Assembly (NCBI RefSeq): GCF_000208745.1 | Contig: NC_030857.1 | Location: forward strand, 13,713,906 to 13,777,905 | Length of the DNA: 64,000 nt | Direction of reading: 5' to 3' | From: Theobroma cacao | Lineage: Eukaryota; Streptophyta; Magnoliopsida; Malvales; Malvaceae | In this document: positions 45,285-58,844 of the stretch, piece by piece | Layout of the letters: the number at the start of each line of letters is the position of its first letter | How positions within the stretch are numbered: position 1 is the first letter of the stretch | Notes under the pieces: generated by a model | Seen by the model: the letters and a program-made list of their open reading frames with translations, nothing else | Databases searched by the model: none | Told to the model about the DNA's origin: nothing | Translations under genes and position numbers: made by a program

Positions 45285-45962
45285 TTACATTTCCTAAAAG
45301 AGTATATATGTTTAGGATTGAGGGTTGTAAAAATTGGAGAAACTTTTCAAAGGCTAAGTTAATGTTCTTTGTGTGTTTAAAGCAAAGAAAGGACAATTTA
45401 AGATCAAAGGGGTATACTAGGGATAAAAATGTAAATAGGTTAGCTTGAAAGGCTCAATCAATCCAAGGATAGCTCAAGTCATTTCCCTAACTAGGTATAG
45501 CCTTATGATTTCACCTCAAGGAAGAATTAAACAAATTCTAAAGTTCTAAACATAGTTCTAAAATTTTCATTTACATAGACTTTCTCTAAAGAGACATGAT
45601 ATTTCAATGCAAAAGATGTGGTGCTAAGTATGAAAATTTCATCCGATCATGATGCTAACATTAGACTTCACATGACATTCAAACAATATTCATGATTACT
45701 AAGAGCAAAAGATCAACAAGATAATTAGTTATCATCATTAGGTAGGTAAATCAATTTCATTGGTGCACTAATTATAGCTTAGTTTTCAACAATTTCCTAA
45801 ATTCACCTATTCCTAAATTATCATGATAAACAACTAAACTGAACTTCAAAGCATAAACATAAAAATTTAAAAACTTCCCCCTAAACTTAAAGTGAACATT
45901 GTCCATAATGTAATGAAAAGTAAGGAAAAGAAAATACTCCTTTAAACCATAGCTACACCCTA
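45285..45962 (-). other. Athila-like 3' untranslated part (unit 2)
   Basis: The counterpart of 29795-30472, with only scattered base changes. Confidence 0.6.
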
Positions 45963-46987
45963 CTAGTCATCATCATCATCTTCCTTAAAATCGTCATCCA
46001 AATTGGAATCTGCGGGTAATGAAGGAAAAGTATACATGTCAATCCCAAAATACTCTCATCATTGGCTCAATTGCTCAATTCTACCTCTCTTGGCAATCCA
46101 GATGACAATCAATCCGCTCCATCCATTGAGTTACATTACGAGTTAGAGCTCTCTTTGGAGGTTGTGGAGTAGCTTGAGAAGAATTGCCAGCCATTATTGT
46201 GGACTCTTTTAATCATCGCAGAATTTCCATGGTGATTGGAATTTTAGGTTGCTACAACTATTGACTATCACTCCATCATGCACCAGCTTTCCCACATAAA
46301 GCAGTTATCAAAGAAGGAAATTTGATGCCATCTCATTTGGTTTGGCCTATTTGAAGTATAGCATGAGAGATAACTTTTTTCGATGTCAAATAGATTTATG
46401 AATCATAATAGCATAGGTCAGAATTGCTCAATCCTTGGTAACATCACTGATGTGGGTAGATGGGAGCAAGCTTGTCACCATAAAATGTAACCATACTTTC
46501 AGCTCCTTCTTCATGGCACGTCATTTGAATGACACAAGCTCTGCTTGAGACATTTCCATTGGGCTCCTTCAACATAGAGTTCCAAGATGATCGCATAACA
46601 ATCTTGATGATCCCCCAAATATTGCTCGTATTCAACATTCTCCTGGCTTAGAGTTTCAAAAAATTCGTTGATGGCTTGATTGTGGAATGGTACCTATTGG
46701 CCTCGTACAAAAGCAACACCATCAACATGCTCAAATACATTTACATAGAACTCCCTTACCACTAGCACAACCGCGGCCTTAGATTGGTCACAAAATCACT
46801 ACCAATGTCATTCGTTGATCATCTTATGTATCTCCTCATAATGGATTATAGGAATATTTAACCCTTGTTTAGGAATGAGCACTTTGTTAATTAATGAAGT
46901 ATAATATCTTGTTGAAGCATCAGTTGAGACGAACGTTGTTCTATCGAATGTGCCACTTGAACTTGGTTTTGAATGCTTAAGTGCCAT
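45963..46987 (-). pseudogene. Athila-like ORF downstream of pol, unit 2
   Basis: The start is ATG 46987-46985 and the stop 45963-45965. It has the same broken ORF and acidic Asp-rich end as in unit 1. Stops are largely shared between the units, so the gene was already dead before the duplication. Confidence 0.77.
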
Positions 46988-48318
46988 TACTATAGAAATT
47001 CAAATAAACCCAAACCAAGACCAAAGCTTACCAAAATAAAAAGAGTTCAGTTATTTCCGAAATCTAAAAAAAATTACCATAAAATATAATAGGTATGTAA
47101 AAGAAACCAAACCAAATTATTTCAGCATAGATTATTTCCACAATCACCAAGTGTGTAGATATCATTGTCTAATTGTTTCCCAAACCAAAACTACAACGAC
47201 TATGATATGCCTATCATCCACCAAGCAAATGCCTACCAACTCACACCATAGCAACAAAACATATGCATTTGCAACACAGAAAAATTCTATGAACCCAACC
47301 CATAATCAGCAAGAATTTCACTATAGTCACCATAAATTAAACATAATTTTCGCTAACTCAAAGCATGGCTAAGAAGAAAATATTCATACCCATCATCAAC
47401 CACATACAAGTTAGCCATTCACTATGTAAAATCTATGGAATCTCACAATGGCAATACTATCAACAAAAAAAATCTCGAACTAATGAAAATTGATGAAGAA
47501 CACTTACTTGATTGAATACATGGAAAAGTGGAAGAACAGTGAATGATTATCTTGTGAATGGAATGAATTCAAAAACTTAGATTTTAAAAGCCCAAGTGAG
47601 TAAGGAATATGGATGTAGGAATTTTGAAAAGGGAAAAGGAAGAGAGGTTGTCTAGGTAGCGCATTGTGGAAGAAGATGAAAAAAATGAAAACAAAACAAG
47701 TATTTAAACAGGGTTGTGGCTAGGCCTCGACCTAGTGCTGCAACTCTCATTTTGAGAGTTGTGGCTTTCACCTGTTTACACCCAAAGCAGTACACTTCAA
47801 GTTTCAATGTTGCAAGGCTCAATGATTCTATTTCAAACTATTTTAGTTTCTCGATTCCAACACCTAGACTCTTAATATAAGGGCTGCAGTGCTTTAGCAC
47901 TCAATTTTAAGCAACTTGTTCTTAATATGCCAATGCCATGACTCTGAGTAGTGAGGGTCAAGGCACTCAAGCTCTGTATTTTAGAGACTATGTCTCATGC
48001 TTCCAAGGCTGGGGCTCTTAATGTAAGGATCGAGGTCATGACTCTTTTTTTTTTTAATAGTATCACCTTACTTTACTGTATTCCTAAGGCCTACAAAATC
48101 AAACATAGAATAGTTAGATTGAAAGTGAAACGTAAAATGATAAGCAAAAAATTGTAAATAACACTAAAACTAAAAACAAATTCTAAAGTAAACTTGGTTG
48201 AGAAACTTGGGTTCCCTCCTAAGAAGCGCTTCCTTTATAGTCATTAGCTGCAATTTCTTGGGGCTCATTTGGGGTCTGAGGGGTGGATGAAGGATCGTTG
48301 ATGATCAATATTTCTTCC
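46988..48318 (-). other. Spacer between pol and downstream ORF (unit 2)
   Basis: The counterpart of 31496-32825; nothing recognised. Confidence 0.5.
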
Positions 48319-48430
48319 TCAACAATGCTTCAATCGTTGCCCATTCACCTTAAATGTCTCATTTGTCAACGCATCAACTATTTCCACTACTCCATGTGGA
48401 AACACCTTAGATACAATCAAGGGCTTCGGC
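48319..48430 (-). pseudogene. pol: Athila-like integrase tail (unit 2)
   Basis: The same VSKVFPHGVVEI and FKVNGQ words as at 32826-32937. The upstream part of the integrase is deleted in this unit. Confidence 0.83.
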
Positions 48431-48816
48431 TATGAGACCTCAACCTCTATAGGTCGTAACTAGGTGTAGACGCGATAACATGGGCCAAAGGTAATTTCGT
48501 CCTTTCTCATTGTGAGCCCCTAGAAGTAGGCTTTCACACATTATTTAGCTCTAAGTAAGCCTAAGGAATAAATGAATGAGGGTAAAATAAATGAAGAAGA
48601 TATAAATACTGATAATTTCCACGATAGGGGTAAAATGGTCATTTTACACCTCGAGCCTAATTTTTTAAGTTTCCATTAACTTGAGTACTTTTAGACTATT
48701 CTGGACTTTGTCTTAGTGTTAAAGGAGTAAAAATAGTGCATAAAGGAAAGGAGGAAGACAAGTGGCCTTGTTAAGGGCATTATTGTAAATTGAATGAATA
48801 TTGGATAAACTTTAAC

Positions 48817-48825
48817 TATAAATAT
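48817..48825 (+). promoter_or_regulatory. Likely TATA box of LTR B5 (unit 2)
   Basis: TATAAATAT in the same context as 33324-33332. Confidence 0.6.
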
Positions 48826-49384
48826 CTAATCTCCAATAGCTTTTCTTCAGTCTTCTAGTAGCTTCTCTTTTTTTTCTTCCTCCTATCCTCTTCTCCATTC
48901 CATGTTTATTTACACCTTTCATGGAAGTATCCTTTGAAACCTTTAAAACTTCCCCAAATTAGCTTTATTTTTCATGCTTTTCTACACCCTTTCATAGGGT
49001 TTTTCATGCTCTTCCCCTTTTACACCTCAACAGCCTTCAAAAGTCTTTCTTAGGTACATCCACTCACTCGTTGGACGTGTAGAAAGAGAGAGAGGGTGAT
49101 TTCCCTTATTAGCTTAGAAGAATTTCGAAAATAAATTCAATTACAAATCCACCAAGATGAGTGAACTTGCATTTCAAACGTTTTTGTGAAATGTATTTGT
49201 ATTTGGATGAAGCATGTGAATGACTTTTATTTGATTTTTCCTTAAAGATTATTCATGGGAACAAGCCTTTATTAAAACGTTTTATGTGGTGAGTGTGCAA
49301 TATGATGAATCCTTCTGCTCCTATAGGATGCTGATATATATGTATATGTGTTGTGTATCGATAGTTAATATTGTGTAATAAATA

Positions 49385-49572
49385 TAACCATGCGTGTGCG
49401 CGATGTGGGGGATGCACATGCTGGTGATGACGGGTGCAGGAGTGTGGATGATGATATTGCCTGTGCGCGATGTGGGGGATGCACATGGCGGTATTAGTTG
49501 TGCACGATGTGGGGGATGCACACTATGACTCCAGCTATGTGCGCGATGTGGGGGTTACACATGAGCTGGGTG
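49385..49572. repeat. Hairpin minisatellite, B5 unit 2
   Basis: Units TGTGCGCGATGTGGGGGATG followed by CACATG. Here the first unit keeps its right arm (GATGCACATG), unlike unit 1. Confidence 0.8.
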
Positions 49573-49792
49573 AGGCGGTGGTGGCATTGGTGGTTATGTA
49601 TGTATATATATATTTATGCAATAGAAAGTTCATGAATATGGTATATGGTTGTAATGTATGTGAAATCTTGCATGTTAAACCTTGGAAATTGCTAAGTATT
49701 TTCAAGTTAATTTTGTCATTGCCGCAAAATGGCCTTTTCTTGATATAATGAAAACTTTTTCTTGGTGTCATATTTCTCGCTCAGCGAGAATT

Positions 49793-51054
49793 TGTCATAT
49801 GTGAATGGGTTTAGTTTAATATGCATGTATTGCATGATGCATGGAAGATGCACGGCACTGGTAATAGAATGAAATATGTATGCCTAGATGAATGAACCTA
49901 GGCTAGAGAACAGTATATGTGTATATGTATATATGTGAATTGTGGGTGATTATTTGTTGTGATGTGAGTCATATGGGTGGCCTATGCTGTGTGTGTCTAG
50001 ACTAGGAGCTCTAGAGGCTATGATGAACCCTTAAGAGTAGATTGCCCTAAGTGAATGATATGTTGAGATGATTTGATTAAATGATGCCTTGTAGACTTAC
50101 AGGCACCTAGAATCTTAGCGAGCTTAACGACGATTGAAGCTCGATAAATGTGAAGGCAGGTTCGATGAGGAATAATGTGAATGATAAAGGAATGATGGCG
50201 TTATTTGTGGATTTATATTTTTGTCTAAGGGATGAATTTCAAACTTTGATCTGATTTATGGATGAATGGATTTCTATCCCCTTGTGACCTTTTTGTGCTT
50301 TTAGTGGTAGTGGTAGGTAGAGACGATGGCAATAATCTCACCTGTGATTCTTGCTTGTAATGCTTTAATGCCAACCATTTCAGAATACTTTGGGTGATGT
50401 CGATGTTCAATAATTACTTCGATTGATGATTTGTTCTCCACCTGTTGCTTCACCCCGCTCATGATCTGTTTCTTTGTCAACTACTCCAGCATTGTGCGTG
50501 ATTTGTTTTCTGCCTGTTGCTTTGGCACGAATGTGATCTTTTTCTCCATCAGTGGCTTTGCCTTGAGCATGATCTGATTCTTCGTCGGTTGGCCTTCGAG
50601 CATGATCTGACTTTCTCTAGGGGAAGACCACTAGCTGACTTGATCGGTATATGATGTGGAATCGCCACAGAGAGGCTTAGAAAAATATGATATGAATCTG
50701 TTGTGATGCTCCGACCACTAGAGTGTGTTTTGGAGAGATTTGAATAACTGTGATCAACTTCGTGGGTAAGCCTAGTGATATGTGTGATGAACTTTAGGGA
50801 CATTGGGGATGCTAATGTTAGTATAAGCCATTCAAGCCAATATGTGGTTGTATGGGAATTGCAATATTGAGATAGTCATGTATGACATTTTGTTATTCAT
50901 AATAATATTGAGGTAGTTCTTTATCCATAAGTTTGTAATTTAATTACTTTTTGTACTTATGTAGATAAAACCTGTGGAACTATATATGCCTTGCAAAGGA
51001 ATTGTATTGGGATACAATTATGAGATTCTTATGCATCAAAGCATTGTTCCTAAA
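49793..51054 (+). repeat. Element C, unit 2 (5'-deleted)
   Basis: It corresponds to 36206-37465. The start of the element, with the TATCGATACA repeats, is absent. Confidence 0.7.
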
Positions 51055-54000
51055 TGTCATGACCCGAAACTCCCATTGAGCCCGTGACAACTGCCGCGAC
51101 GTCCCGATAGACATTCATTACCCGAAATGTCAGTCGAAACCTCGCAAGGCTTAACATTAGTTTTTTCTCGCTTCTCCTGTGAGTATTAGTCACTAAAATT
51201 ATGTTATGAGAGATTATAAACTATTTCCAAATCAAAACAATAGAAAAACAATTTTTTACTCACAGGGGCATTTTGGTCATTTTTCCTCAAAAATCTCAAA
51301 ATCAGTTAAAAATGTAGTATGCAAGTACAAAAGACATAATTCATAATCAAAAATAAATTTAAACATCTAAAACCTTCATTTAAAATGAAATTATGATTAT
51401 TTGGATATAATAAAAAAAATAAAAAAAATATTCAATAAAATATTCTATTATCTTATAAAATAATATTTTTAGAGTTATACATAAACAATTTTTTTGTAGT
51501 AGCGTAAAAGCAAAATAAATTCATACATACTGTAATACAGTAAGCCAGAGTATTTAATTTAATTACAATAACTAGTGGGCCTTCGAATAACCAAAAGTAA
51601 GGAAGATTGTGAACCTATAGTTTGGAGGATGCAAATCAAATGGTAGCCTCAATAAAATCAGCCATCTATAGCCTATTCTAAGCTTGAAATGGGTGGAAAA
51701 GAGGGTGGTGAGATTATATAATCCTAGTGAGTAAACAAATACCATCTAAAATATCTAAAGCCGAGTAAATGGAGACAGATAAATAGTTTAACATACTGTA
51801 ATTCATCACCTTTCAACTTGTTTTAACCAAATAAAATCAATTCATATAAATCGAGAAATCAACATGGCTTATGAATTTCTTAAAACTTTGGCTCGTCCTG
51901 AAATCATTCTCATACCCAGTTATCAGGGATACCTTGATCGAGGGCTATCCCAAATGAGTCCGCCAAGGCTGTTAAAAACTTATGTATGCGTAAATCATGT
52001 TTTTGTTTTGAAAACATAGTCGTTGCTTGGCATTGACTGAGTTCGCTCTCACGTAGTGGTTTGGCGTGAAGTGTACTTTAAAGTTTAAACCTCAGGAGTT
52101 ATCCAACTGTGCCTCTCATATTGAGGTATGAATATAATAGGGTTACCATGCCCCTCTAATAGGCTGGTCCACAGAACCCGTCCACTACAGCGACTAATTT
52201 ATAACCCACTTACAATAAAATTTGCAATAGCATGACATGGCAATTATTTTATTTTACAGCCTCTCAAGGTAAATTAATAGTTCATACATTTTCAACACAA
52301 ATACTAATTCAGCCATTCATGCAAATATTATCATAATCCATTCAATTCAAACTATGAATTTACAGCACATAAAAACAATCTCCAATTACTCTATTTTCGA
52401 ACCATCATTTCATTTCAAGACAATTTTATAAAATCATTTTCATTTAATCACATTTTGCTTATAAAACATAAAGATTTACCATTTAAACTCATTTTCCATA
52501 AAATCACAAAATCGGATAAAAACCACTTTAGATAATCAAGATGATGATAAGGTTACTCACTATTTCGGGAGTCGAATTCCAAGTACTCCGATTCTTGATC
52601 CTTGGGTACTATCTCTTTACTTTTGCCAGAATGCTCACCACCTAGACATAATGCACAATAAGCCATTTACTACATTGCGCTAAATTTTTATAAAACCAAT
52701 TCAGGCTTTATACTAATGTATGAAATGGGATGCAAATTGTTCGGATTATTGTCTAAACACGGTGTTCTACACAAATTCAATTGTGTACCAAAATTAAATG
52801 GTATTGGCCTAATTCGATCTATCACTCGATTAATTGGCCAATACGTCCAATTCAACTCCCAATAATTTCATTTTTCTCCCAATACTCCAAATCATCAAAC
52901 ACAAATTAAATAACTTGAAATATGACAAAATCATCCTCACATTTTCTCTTAGAAAATTCGGCCATGGTGGGTGCATCAACATTATAATTTTTCAAGCTTG
53001 ATTCTCACACCATAAATCACTAATTCCTAACCAAATCACTTGAAATAAAATCAAAATCATCATCAATATTGTACATGGAGAATTCAGCCAATGATGGGTG
53101 ATGGGAGAAAATGAATTTTTCTTGTTGGTTTTTCATGCTACATAACACTAAATAACTAAAAACACTAAAATATCTCAAAATCTAACCAAATAAATCATCA
53201 AATCTTCTCTCTTTGAATTCGGTCAGCCATGAATCCTTCATGATATCTTGTGATTCAACCATGGAAAATGCAAAATAATGTATAGGAAAGGTAGATCACA
53301 AGATAGAATTGAAAAATCTTACCATTTGTCACTTGTTTCCATGAATTTTCACACTTTTCCCTTGAATTTTTCCACCTAGGGTTTTGTTCTTCCTTTTTCT
53401 TCCTTTGTTCTTGCTTTGTTCTTCCTTTGGCCGGCCATATGAAGAGAAATAGGCTGATTTTTGTGCTAATTTATAAGTAAATAATAAATGGATGAGAATT
53501 TGACACATGTCACCATTCCATTGGTCCATGTGTCATACTTAGCCATTAAGCAATCTCTCTCCACCACTTAAATTTCCTCAATTATCCATTATAATATTGG
53601 GTAAAATTCATGCGCTGGACAAGTGTTGGTTGGTGTAAAATTATAATTTTGCCCCTGGGGTGGTAAAATTATAATTTTGCCCCTATGGTGGCAAAATGAC
53701 TATTTTACCCCTATGCTCGAAAAAATGTAGAAATTAAAATTCTTCACTTCTCAAACTCAAATTATGCTCTAAATAGTCAATCTTGATCAAAAACTTCTTC
53801 CAACATTCCAATTTTAACCTCAGGTGGCAAAATGACCACTTTGCCCTAGGTTATGAAAATTCTAATTTTGACTCCAAATCGGTCCTCGAACTCCGAATCA
53901 TCATTTTAAGTCATTTTGGGATTTTAAAATTCTCAATTTCATTTTAAAATCTTTATTTGGACTAGTTCGAGGCTTAAATCAACTTAGTTGTACCATTTGG

Positions 54001-54102
54001 TACATTGCCATCCTTTAATGATTTTCGAGGTACCCAAGTAAGCAAACATGCATTCTTATGTAAGAATGGCATAATAAACATATTGTAGAGTTGGGGTTGA
54101 CA
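51055..54102 (-). mobile_element. Solo LTR, family A (A3, unit 2), 3048 bp
   Basis: Exact CTAAA duplications at 51050-51054 and 54103-54107. It is an A LTR without interior, the duplicated copy of 37466-40486. It holds one extra GGTAAAATTATAATTTTGCC-type unit at about 53640-53690. Confidence 0.93.
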
Positions 54103-54463
54103 CTAAATATTCTTGATCATTGTATTATTGAGACAGGGCATCCATAATGCTCAAAGATGGGCACATGTTATGTTCCTTACTTGTGAAGTAAGTAATCGTT
54201 TTCGTAGGTTGAAGTATAAAGATACTTGGAACTAGCATGTGGGTGCTTGCCATGGGAGAGCGAGTTCACTAAACATGACCCGCCATGAGAAGTGCATTTG
54301 GTACCTCACTCAAGTGTCTATGCAATACTTCTCATGTGTCAATTGTGTAACTACTTCCTAGACTTGAGACACCAAGTTGTCTTGTATGTGGAGTATTATG
54401 CTTTGATTTCATCCTTACGGGTGCCTAACCAAGGATGCCAAAACAAGATATTTTTTAGTATAG
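54103..54463 (+). repeat. Element C, continuing past the duplication
   Basis: It includes the CTAAA duplication, then runs past 54214 with sequence not present at the unit 1/unit 2 junction. It is cut at 54464 by LTR B6. No coding seen. Confidence 0.65.
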
Positions 54464-54859
54464 TGTGAGACTTTGATTGTTATAGACTTATAGCTAGAAG
54501 TAGACGCGATAACAAGGACTAAGGGTAATTTCATCATTTTCCTTAGTGAGCACTGAGAAGTGGGTTTTCTAATATTATTAAGGCCAAAGTAGGCATAAGG
54601 AATAAATGAATGATGAAAATGAGGATACAATGACGAAGGAAATGGAAATAATGATGATTTCCAAGGTAGGGGTAAAATGGTCATTTTTCATCTCAAGTCA
54701 AAATTTTTAAGTTTTCGTGAACTCAAGTATTTCTATACTATTATAGACTTTGTCTCAGTGTCAAAAGAGTACAAAGATTGCACAAAGGATTGGAGGGAGA
54801 CAAAGCCAACTTGTTAAGGGCATTTTCATAATTTAAGTTGAGTTTGGATAAGCTTTAGC

Positions 54860-54868
54860 TATAAATAT
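54860..54868 (+). promoter_or_regulatory. Likely TATA box of LTR B6
   Basis: TATAAATAT, about 30 bp before a CTTCTTCTTCTTC tract that probably lies in or just after the transcription start zone. Confidence 0.62.
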
Positions 54869-55564
54869 CATTTATTCTAGCAGCTTCTTCTTCTTCTTCT
54901 TCCTCATCTCACGTTTCTTCATCTTCCATGAAAGCCTCCCTTAAAGATTTCATAACTTTCTCTCTCTAGCTTCAATTTTTATGCTTTTGAGCACTTTTTC
55001 ATAGAACCTTTGTGCTCTTTCACTCTCTAAACTTAAAACCCTCAAAAGTCTTTGTTCAACACTTTTTCTCACTAGCTGAAAGTTTTTGAGAGAGAAAGAG
55101 AGACTTGCCATAATAGCTTGAAAACTCTTGAAAAGAAGTTCAACTATAAGTCCACCAAGGTGAAAGATGAGTTAGGGTTGATTTTAGGTGGTTAGAGATG
55201 GCTAATAATTAGAATTGTGGGCTATTATATTTTTTATGGTTATATTGTGTGTGATAGGTTCCAACGAGGCCTCACATGTCCGTTTGGAGCAATAATCGAA
55301 GTTAGAGTCAATTAAAGATTCAACAAATATTGGTGAGTCAACTTGCATTAAAATATTTTGGGAATGTATTGGTATTTGGATTGAAGCATGTGAATGATTT
55401 GTATTTGGTTTTCCTTAAAGATTATGCATGGGAACAAGCCTTTATTAAAACGTTTTATGTTGTGAGTGTGAAATATGATGAATCTTTGTGCTTCTATAGG
55501 GTGTTGATATATACATATATATATATATATGTTGTGTAGTGATAGATAATATTGTGTAATAAAT

Positions 55565-55735
55565 GTAACCGTGCATGTGGGCGATGTGGGGGAAAGCACA
55601 TGCCGGTGATGACGGGTACGAGAGTGTGAATGATGATATCGTTTGTGCATGATGTGGGGGGATGCACACGATGACTCCAGCTATGTGCGCGATGTGGGGG
55701 TTGCACATGAGCTGGGTGAGGCGGTGGTGGTGTAT
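55565..55735. repeat. Hairpin minisatellite, B6
   Basis: Irregular units such as TGTGCATGATGTGGGGGGATG followed by CACACG, and ATGTGCGCGATGTGGGGG followed by TTGCACATG. GTGC and GCAC arms are kept in each unit. Confidence 0.8.
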
Positions 55736-55904
55736 ATGCTTATGTATATATATGTATATTTACTATATAGAAAGGTTGGAATTAATATGTGATTGCATTG
55801 ACTGTTGAAACTTGATTATTGTCAATGTGTTCACTTTGATGTGCAATATGTAAGCAATGGATTTTGTGGCATCTGGAAATCCCTTAATTGTCATCTACCC
55901 TGAA

Positions 55905-56225
55905 TCTCACTGTAGTGAGAAACTCTCAGGTGGTTGGGGCACAAACCAGCCCTGTTTCTCGTTGCAGCAAAAAAGAATTCTCATTGTAGTGAGAAACCCT
56001 CGGGTGATTCCAAAATTCTAGTGCAGTGCTTTTACTTTGACAAAGATTTTGAGCATCTTTCATTTAAAACTGGGCAAAGTAGTAAACATAAAAGTTGTAG
56101 CCCAGCCTCGTAGCTTTCTAATGGTTTAAATATCATGTCAATTGGAGTTCTTTAGTGGGAGAAATGCTTGAAAAACTAAAACATATGCAAACTGAGACTG
56201 TTTCTCGCTGCAACGAGAAACTTGC
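55905..56225. repeat. Palindrome cluster of LTR B6
   Basis: Diverged copies of the palindrome TCTCGCTGCAGCGAGA (for example TTTCTCGCTGCAACGAGAAA near 56200). Most changes are C to T or G to A. Confidence 0.75.
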
Positions 56226-56920
56226 TATCATGCTTGCTACCTTGCTTGATTTTGACATATTCTTCACCCATTTAACTTCATGGATTGATCATGGGTTTTT
56301 GAAACACTATGAGGTTATTAATCAAAGTTTGAAATGAGGGGTTTTTAGTAAGAAATTAAATCAATTGCATTGTTTTTGAAATAAATGCATCATGATTTCC
56401 AAGTTCTCCTTATCGATTGCTTGTTCCCTTCTTATGTTCACTCACTGAGTTTATACTCACATTTTTAAAACTTCATGTTTTCAGATTTGGAGGCAGTTGG
56501 GACCTAGATTGAGTGTCCACGTATGCTCGTCTTCTTGGTAGGTACTATGGCATCTCAGTAGCGGTACCTTCACTTAAAGTCACACCGTTTACGGTTGAGA
56601 GTCCTTTGTCAGTGTACATGTATATGTAATGTAAACTACTAAGAGTCATGTTATAAATGAAGTATATATATGTTGGATTAATGATGATGTCTTTTTGAGA
56701 CGGTAATGAATGATAGTTCTTTGAGATAATACAAATATGAATATTCGGTTGCTACAAATATTACTGAAACATTCATCGTTCAGAATTACAACACATGGTT
56801 TTAAAGATGATGAATGTAATGAGGAATAGGATCTCATAAAGAGGCTTGCTTGAACCTAGTGGGCTATGTCCACTAAGCCCATGCTCCGGTCATGGCCCAA
56901 AATTTGGGCTGTGACAAAGT

Positions 56921-56932
56921 TGGTATCAGAGC
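56921..56932 (+). other. B6 primer-binding site (tRNA-iMet type)
   Basis: TGGTATCAGAGC, 4 nt after the LTR end TGTGACA, continuing CCTAGGTTT. Confidence 0.92.
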
Positions 56933-57780
56933 CCTAGGTTTAGTTGAGTCCTAGAGATTCTCGTGTTAGTGAACGAAGTTGTTGGAGTTAATGTAGAGTC
57001 TTGTTTATGGGTTGTGACTGCAACACAAGTCATAGACAGGAGGCTATATGAACTCTTATTCCTAGTGACCGACCCTTTTTACTAACTTTACATAAAGGTC
57101 ACAAGTGGTGCCATTGTTTGGGTTTGAGATACCACTTGAGACACGAGCTGCTGTTGGAAAGATTTTAAGCAAATGCTCCTAATAAAAGGTTAATGTAATG
57201 ATATATCCCTCCGACTAAGGATGGAGGAAAGTGGAGCTGGACTAATAGGTCTGTAATAACTTATTCATTTGGTGGAATAAATAATTTGAGCTCCTGATTG
57301 TCAATGGGAAGAAATTAAAGGACATTGGATCATTATTGAGGTCAATATAAAGGCGAACATATGATAATGGTAATAAGGGGTGCACTTTGATTGGAATGAA
57401 TAGTGATGGTTGTAATTTACTTGGAGTTTATAGATCTAAGTATTGAGGAAGGTGCAAACTGATGTTTATGTGCACGAAGGTAAGTGCACTATGCTAAATG
57501 AGCTTGTCATGCCCCTATAGAAATGGTGTGGGCTTTTGCAATATTTTATAAGCGTATAAGTGTCGATTATGTGCATAGTAGCTTAGATGGAGCTGGTTTT
57601 GATTTCAATTAAGTAATTGCAAGATCTCAAGGCTTGATTTTAACTATTATGGTTTATAGTTATAAGTACATGAATTAGCTTAAGGGTGAAATTCAGTGAC
57701 TATTATAATTGGTAAACAAATTTTGTTTGAGGAGGAGCATGAACTTTGTTATGATGTACATGAGGTCAAAGGATTAAAGG
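56933..57780 (+). other. B6 interior, first part: non-coding
   Basis: 848 bp without protein motif. At 56980-57065 it resembles 14785-14870 in A1 (TAGAGTCTTGTTTATGG against TAGAGTCTTATTTATAG; ACAGGAGGCT in both). Interrupted at 57780 by B7. Confidence 0.65.
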
Positions 57781-58171
57781 TGTCATGACCCAAATTCTGG
57801 GCCATGATCTGCGCATGGGCCCAATGGAAATAGCCCACTAAGCCCAAGCAAGCCTATTTACATGACTCTATTCATCGATTTCATTATTCGTTCTTACAAC
57901 CGTATTTCGAAATTTTCACTAACGAGTATGTCAATACTTTTCTATTGACTATATATTCACATTTATATGATTCAAAATAATGTCATCCGCGCCATTACAT
58001 AGTGGGAACATTAATCAATATAAACATCTATTCGCTTAAAAAATATATATATGTCACAACCCAAATTTCAGGCCATGACCGGCGCATGGGCCCAATGGAC
58101 GTAGTCCACTCAACCCAAGCAAGCCTATTAATCTGACGTGTTCATCATTCCATCATCATCATCTCATATGC

Positions 58172-58297
58172 AACGGCTTATGCGCACTCCCACTCGCACA
58201 TAGCCGGGTCAGCAACGGCTTATGTGCACTCCCACTCACACATAGCTGGGTCAGCAACGGCTTATGTGCACTCCTACTCGCACATAACCAGGTCCAC
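58172..58297. repeat. 42-bp x 3 minisatellite with hairpin core (B8)
   Basis: The same unit as in B3 (AACGGCTTATGTGCACTC... with GCACATAG), three copies. This links B3 and B8 as one subfamily. Confidence 0.87.
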
Positions 58298-58844
58298 ATC
58301 AACATACAAAGAAGCACCCAATGCATATCATGCATACTATCATATTTTGATAACACATAGCCCATTGTATAGCACATTTTCACAATATAAAATCACTTCA
58401 CCAAAGGCTTGTTCCCAAGGTACATTTTCAAAGACAAGTTGGATAAAATCATTCACATTCTCCAAAACAAGTTTGAAATGCAAGTCCACTCACTGGTATA
58501 TTGTTGAGCCTTTAGTTGACTCTAATTCCCCTAATGATCCAATTGGGGTGTTGGGGCTTCGTTAGAACCTACCATCAAATTAACATTACCATAATGTCAA
58601 TTCATACTTATAAACCCTAAAGCCTATCCCTTAGCAAGCTTTCAATTGCCACTTTAAATGGCTATCTATGTTCACTATCTTAATCACTATAAAATGAATG
58701 AACATTCTTAACAATAAAACAGCTCATAATCCCAATTACTAGCCATTATCCACAACTAGAAAAAACAAGCTTAGTTCATTACTCACCTTAGGGTTTCTTT
58801 GTAGTTGAATTCTCATCCAATAGCTTCCAAACAAATGGGGCAAT

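Larger units (their letters stand above)
48431..49792 (+). repeat. Family B LTR (B5, unit 2), 3'-truncated
   Basis: It starts TATGAGACC after the target-duplication relic TCGGC. It ends within the CTGCAG-type region (CTCAGCGAGAATT), where a deletion joins it to element C. It has a TATA box at 48817 and a hairpin minisatellite at 49385-49572. Confidence 0.87.
40599..54214. repeat. Tandem segmental duplication, unit 2 (13.6 kb)
   Basis: The second direct copy of 25063-40598. The length difference (about 1.9 kb) is explained by a single deletion at about 49790. Other differences are single bases, a shorter B4 minisatellite, and one extra TTTTGCCCCT repeat at 53640-53690. Confidence 0.92.
54464..56916 (+). 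repeat. B6 5' LTR (2453 bp)
   Basis: It starts TGTGAGACTTTG and ends TTTGGGCTGTGACA, directly before the PBS, which proves the orientation and the LTR limits of family B. It holds a TATA box (54860), a CTT-rich leader (54886-54905), a TA run (55510-55531), the hairpin minisatellite (55565-55735) and CTGCAG-type palindromes (55905-56225). Confidence 0.93.

Noticed and set aside
25063..54214. Reading the two units as independent insertions of the same elements
   Set aside because: Identical order, truncation points, target duplication CTAAA and flanks require duplication of the whole block.
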